From Atrina japonica (Eukaryota > Mollusca > Bivalvia > Pterioida > Pinnidae): a stretch of DNA of 64,000 nucleotides. The notes under the pieces were generated by a model. It was given only the letters and a program-made list of their open reading frames with translations. It was not told the DNA's origin and did not search any database. Of this stretch, positions 61,935-64,000 are shown piece by piece. The translations under genes and the position numbers were made by a program. How positions within the stretch are numbered: the stretch's first letter is position 1; every line of letters starts with the position of its first letter. The stretch spans positions 186,001 to 250,000 of the forward strand of contig BROG01000806.1 of the NCBI GenBank assembly GCA_030159075.1. Reading direction: 5' to 3'.

Positions 61935-62965
61935 ATGAGACATGTTAGCACCCTGGGCGTTGGGGCGTTTAGGAGTTTTTGGGTAAAAACCATAGACAAA
62001 TTAACAAAAATTGCTCAAAACTGGAAAACCTCAATTTATCCTTCATTTATGGTCTCTGTTCGCAGTGAAAGTAATGGTTGTATGGTGGATATCTTAAATG
62101 ATAAGTATTGACCCATTTAACAAGCAATATTTATCAAATTTTATGTTGTAAAAATCAAGTTATTTAACAGAAATCTGTGAAAAAATACTATTCTTTAAGC
62201 CACTTATAACCTATGTTTTAGCAAGGTTTTTTTCAGAGGGTATGTTTTTTAAGAAAGCATACCAAATATGCTACAAATTGAGCTTTGTTAGCACTCTGGG
62301 CACTTACGGATTTGGGGGTAAAAACCATAAAAAAATTAACCGAAATCGCTGCAAATTGGAATTATACAATTAATCCTTCATTTGAGGTCTTTTTAGCAAT
62401 TAGAGTAATACTTGTATGGCAAATAGCTTAAATGATACACATCAAATGAAGGGTTTTTTCTTTTTTATTAAAGTTGGTATTTTGAGGTAAAAACCATGAA
62501 TATTTACAAAAATGGCTGAAAACTGGAAAACCTCAATTAATCCTTCAATTAAGGCAAATGTTTGTAATGAAAGTAATGGTTGTAAGGTAAATATCTTAAA
62601 TGAGAAGTATGGACCCACTGAAAAACAATTGTTTATCAAATTTTCCTTTTGGGGGTAAAAAAATCAATTTTTAACATAGAAATTTGCGAAAAAAGCATTA
62701 GACTTTAAGCCACTTATAACCAAGCTTTTACCAACATGGTTTTGGAGTGCATGATTTTCAGAAAGTCTATCAAAAATGCTACATTTAATCAAGCTTTGTT
62801 AGCACTCTGGCTACTTAGGATTTTTTTTTTTTTTGGTAAAATCCATATAGATTAAACAGAAATCGCTAGAATTGGAAATATACAAATAATCCTTCATTTA
62901 AGTTCTTTTTTGCATTTAAAGTAAAAATTGTATGGCAGAAGACTTAAATGTTAAGTATGGGAATA
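61935..62965. repeat. Higher-order tandem repeat, period ~510-545 bp
   Basis: Type A blocks (gctcaaaactggaaaacctc aatttatcc; aagtaatggttgtatgg) start near 61,950 and 62,490. Type B blocks (tttgttagcactctgggcac; gaaatcgctgcaaattggaa) start near 62,283 and 62,797. Both share ggtaaaaaccat and aatccttcattt. A and B are about 270 bp halves of one larger unit, two units in all. Confidence 0.85.
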
Positions 62966-63677
62966 AATAATGATTGTTTATTACAGTTAATGTTCCACAG
63001 TAAAAACCATGAAAAGTTAACATCAGTCAGTTTTATCACAAAAGTAAACTATAATCGAAGTTACTATATTTCTAATTTTCAACACTTTCTGTTAAAATGT
63101 TCTTAGTTTTGTCTTAAAAATCCTAAACTCTCAAATAGCTAGAGTTCTAACATAAAACGTTGTGTATCTTTTTTATAAACATTTGGCAGAAAATACCTTC
63201 AAAATACCCTTTGTTGAAACTGGGGTTATTAGTGGTATAAATCTAATATTACTTCAGAAATTACATCCATACACCACATATGACACACACTGATTGCTTA
63301 ATATACAAATACTCATCAATTAAAATATCTGCTATACCACCATTTCTTGTATCATGTCCTGCTTTAAAAATTTTCAGTGATTTTTGCTAATGTTTCACTC
63401 CAAAACTCCATAACCCCTATGGTTAGAGTGATAACTTCTCGTTTTGTAAGAATTTTGATAAGCTTTCAGAGAACTATACCATCGAAACTTACTCCTTGGT
63501 ATAATTGGGGTACATGTATTTAGTGGCCTATAATGAAATAAATCTTTCACAGATTTCTGTTTAAAAATTGGGTTTTTTATCTTAAAACACCACATTTGAT
63601 ATACAGTAATTAATTAATAAGCCAATACGTATTATTCCAGATAATACCAAATTTGTAACATATTGATTGTATAATGT
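62966..63677. other. Diverged sequence, perhaps further decayed repeat units
   Basis: Words such as agtaaaaaccatgaaaagtt aac near 63,000 and ttttcagtgatttttgct near 63,375 recall the neighbouring higher-order repeat. No gene was seen. Confidence 0.4.
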
Positions 63678-63822
63678 GCAAAGCCAGTATACTTGCGGAA
63701 GGTCGGTGGTCTTTACCCGGGTAACCGGGGTTTCTCCCCCACCAATAAAAACTGGACGCCATCACATGACTGAAAGATTGTTGAGTATGGTGTAAAACAA
63801 AAAACTCAAATCAAATCAAATA
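63678..63822 (+). mobile_element. SINE 3' fragment ending in (TCAAA)n
   Basis: ggtcggtggtctttacccgg gtaaccggggtttctccccc, actggacgccatcacatgac tgaaagattgttgagtatgg, then tgtaaaacaaaaaactcaaa tcaaatcaaa. Related to the element at 60,560-60,768. Confidence 0.75.
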
Positions 63823-64000
63823 ATGTGCCAAGACTTCTCAGTTTAGATATCTCTCATACAATGATCAAACAGATTTTAAAGTTTTCAGTGTTTTTGTATT
63901 TTTTTTTTTTTTTTGGTTTTATCTCCAAATTCTTAAATCCCATCGTTCTAACATGGTTCATTTTGTAGCATTTTTTGGTAGGTTTTCAGATAAGCAAACC

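Overview
ORGANISM. The window looks like nuclear DNA of a marine invertebrate, most likely a bivalve mollusc. It is AT-rich and gene-poor, and it is full of long (TA)n, (GA)n and (CA)n microsatellites, minisatellites and MITEs. It also holds tRNA-derived SINEs with a CGTTAAACAACAA-type tail, another SINE tail (GGCGTAAAACACCATTCAAA type), a Helentron-like element with internal GGTCAAGGTCAC repeats, and a decayed Penelope-like reverse transcriptase. These repeat types are familiar from bivalves, but the species cannot be named from sequence alone. LAYOUT. (1) 1-12,011, minus strand: a large secreted Ser/Thr-rich mucin-like gene. Its N-terminus with a signal peptide is at 12,011, it is built from about two hundred 54-bp (18-residue) repeats, and its 3' end lies off the left edge. 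One minus-strand frame is open from base 1 to about 7,290, and again over most of 7,700-10,210. Indels cluster at 7,290-7,700 and 8,390-9,350, and one near 10,215 puts the signal peptide out of frame with the main array. (2) 13,085-15,304: a Helentron-associated (HINE-like) element, followed by a 362/364-bp tandem duplication. (3) 16.9-20.9 kb: a 37-bp minisatellite, two MITE families and a truncated SINE. (4) 20,894-23,746: an almost pure A/T block with strong A bias, flanked by 11-bp direct repeats. (5) 23.8-31.2 kb: foldback and G-rich MITEs, long (TA)n tracts and a long imperfect inverted repeat. (6) 31.7-37.2 kb: a 49-bp satellite, with an indel-rich middle that looks like unpolished sequence. 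(7) 41.5-44.1 kb: minisatellites (53, about 50 and 29 bp). (8) 45.0-47.4 kb: two abutting MITEs, one carrying a nested pogo-like MITE, and a second pogo-like MITE. (9) 51-52.3 kb: one full-length and one truncated SINE, each with target-site duplications. (10) 53.2-54.8 kb: three tandem-repeat arrays. (11) 59.15-59.65 kb: the Penelope-like RT remnant. (12) 61,525-61,807, minus strand: a probable last coding exon of a membrane receptor with several tyrosine motifs, whose 3' end is duplicated in tandem, followed by a large higher-order repeat to 62,960. GENES. Only two host genes can be supported: the mucin-like gene and the receptor tail exon. Both are on the minus strand, both are incomplete here, and nothing links their functions. 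The other ORFs are shadows of repeats, microsatellite translations or chance. The most reportable points are the mucin array and its frame history, the A-rich block with its flanking repeats, the HINE-like architecture, the nested MITEs, and the local signs of sequence-quality collapse inside tandem arrays.
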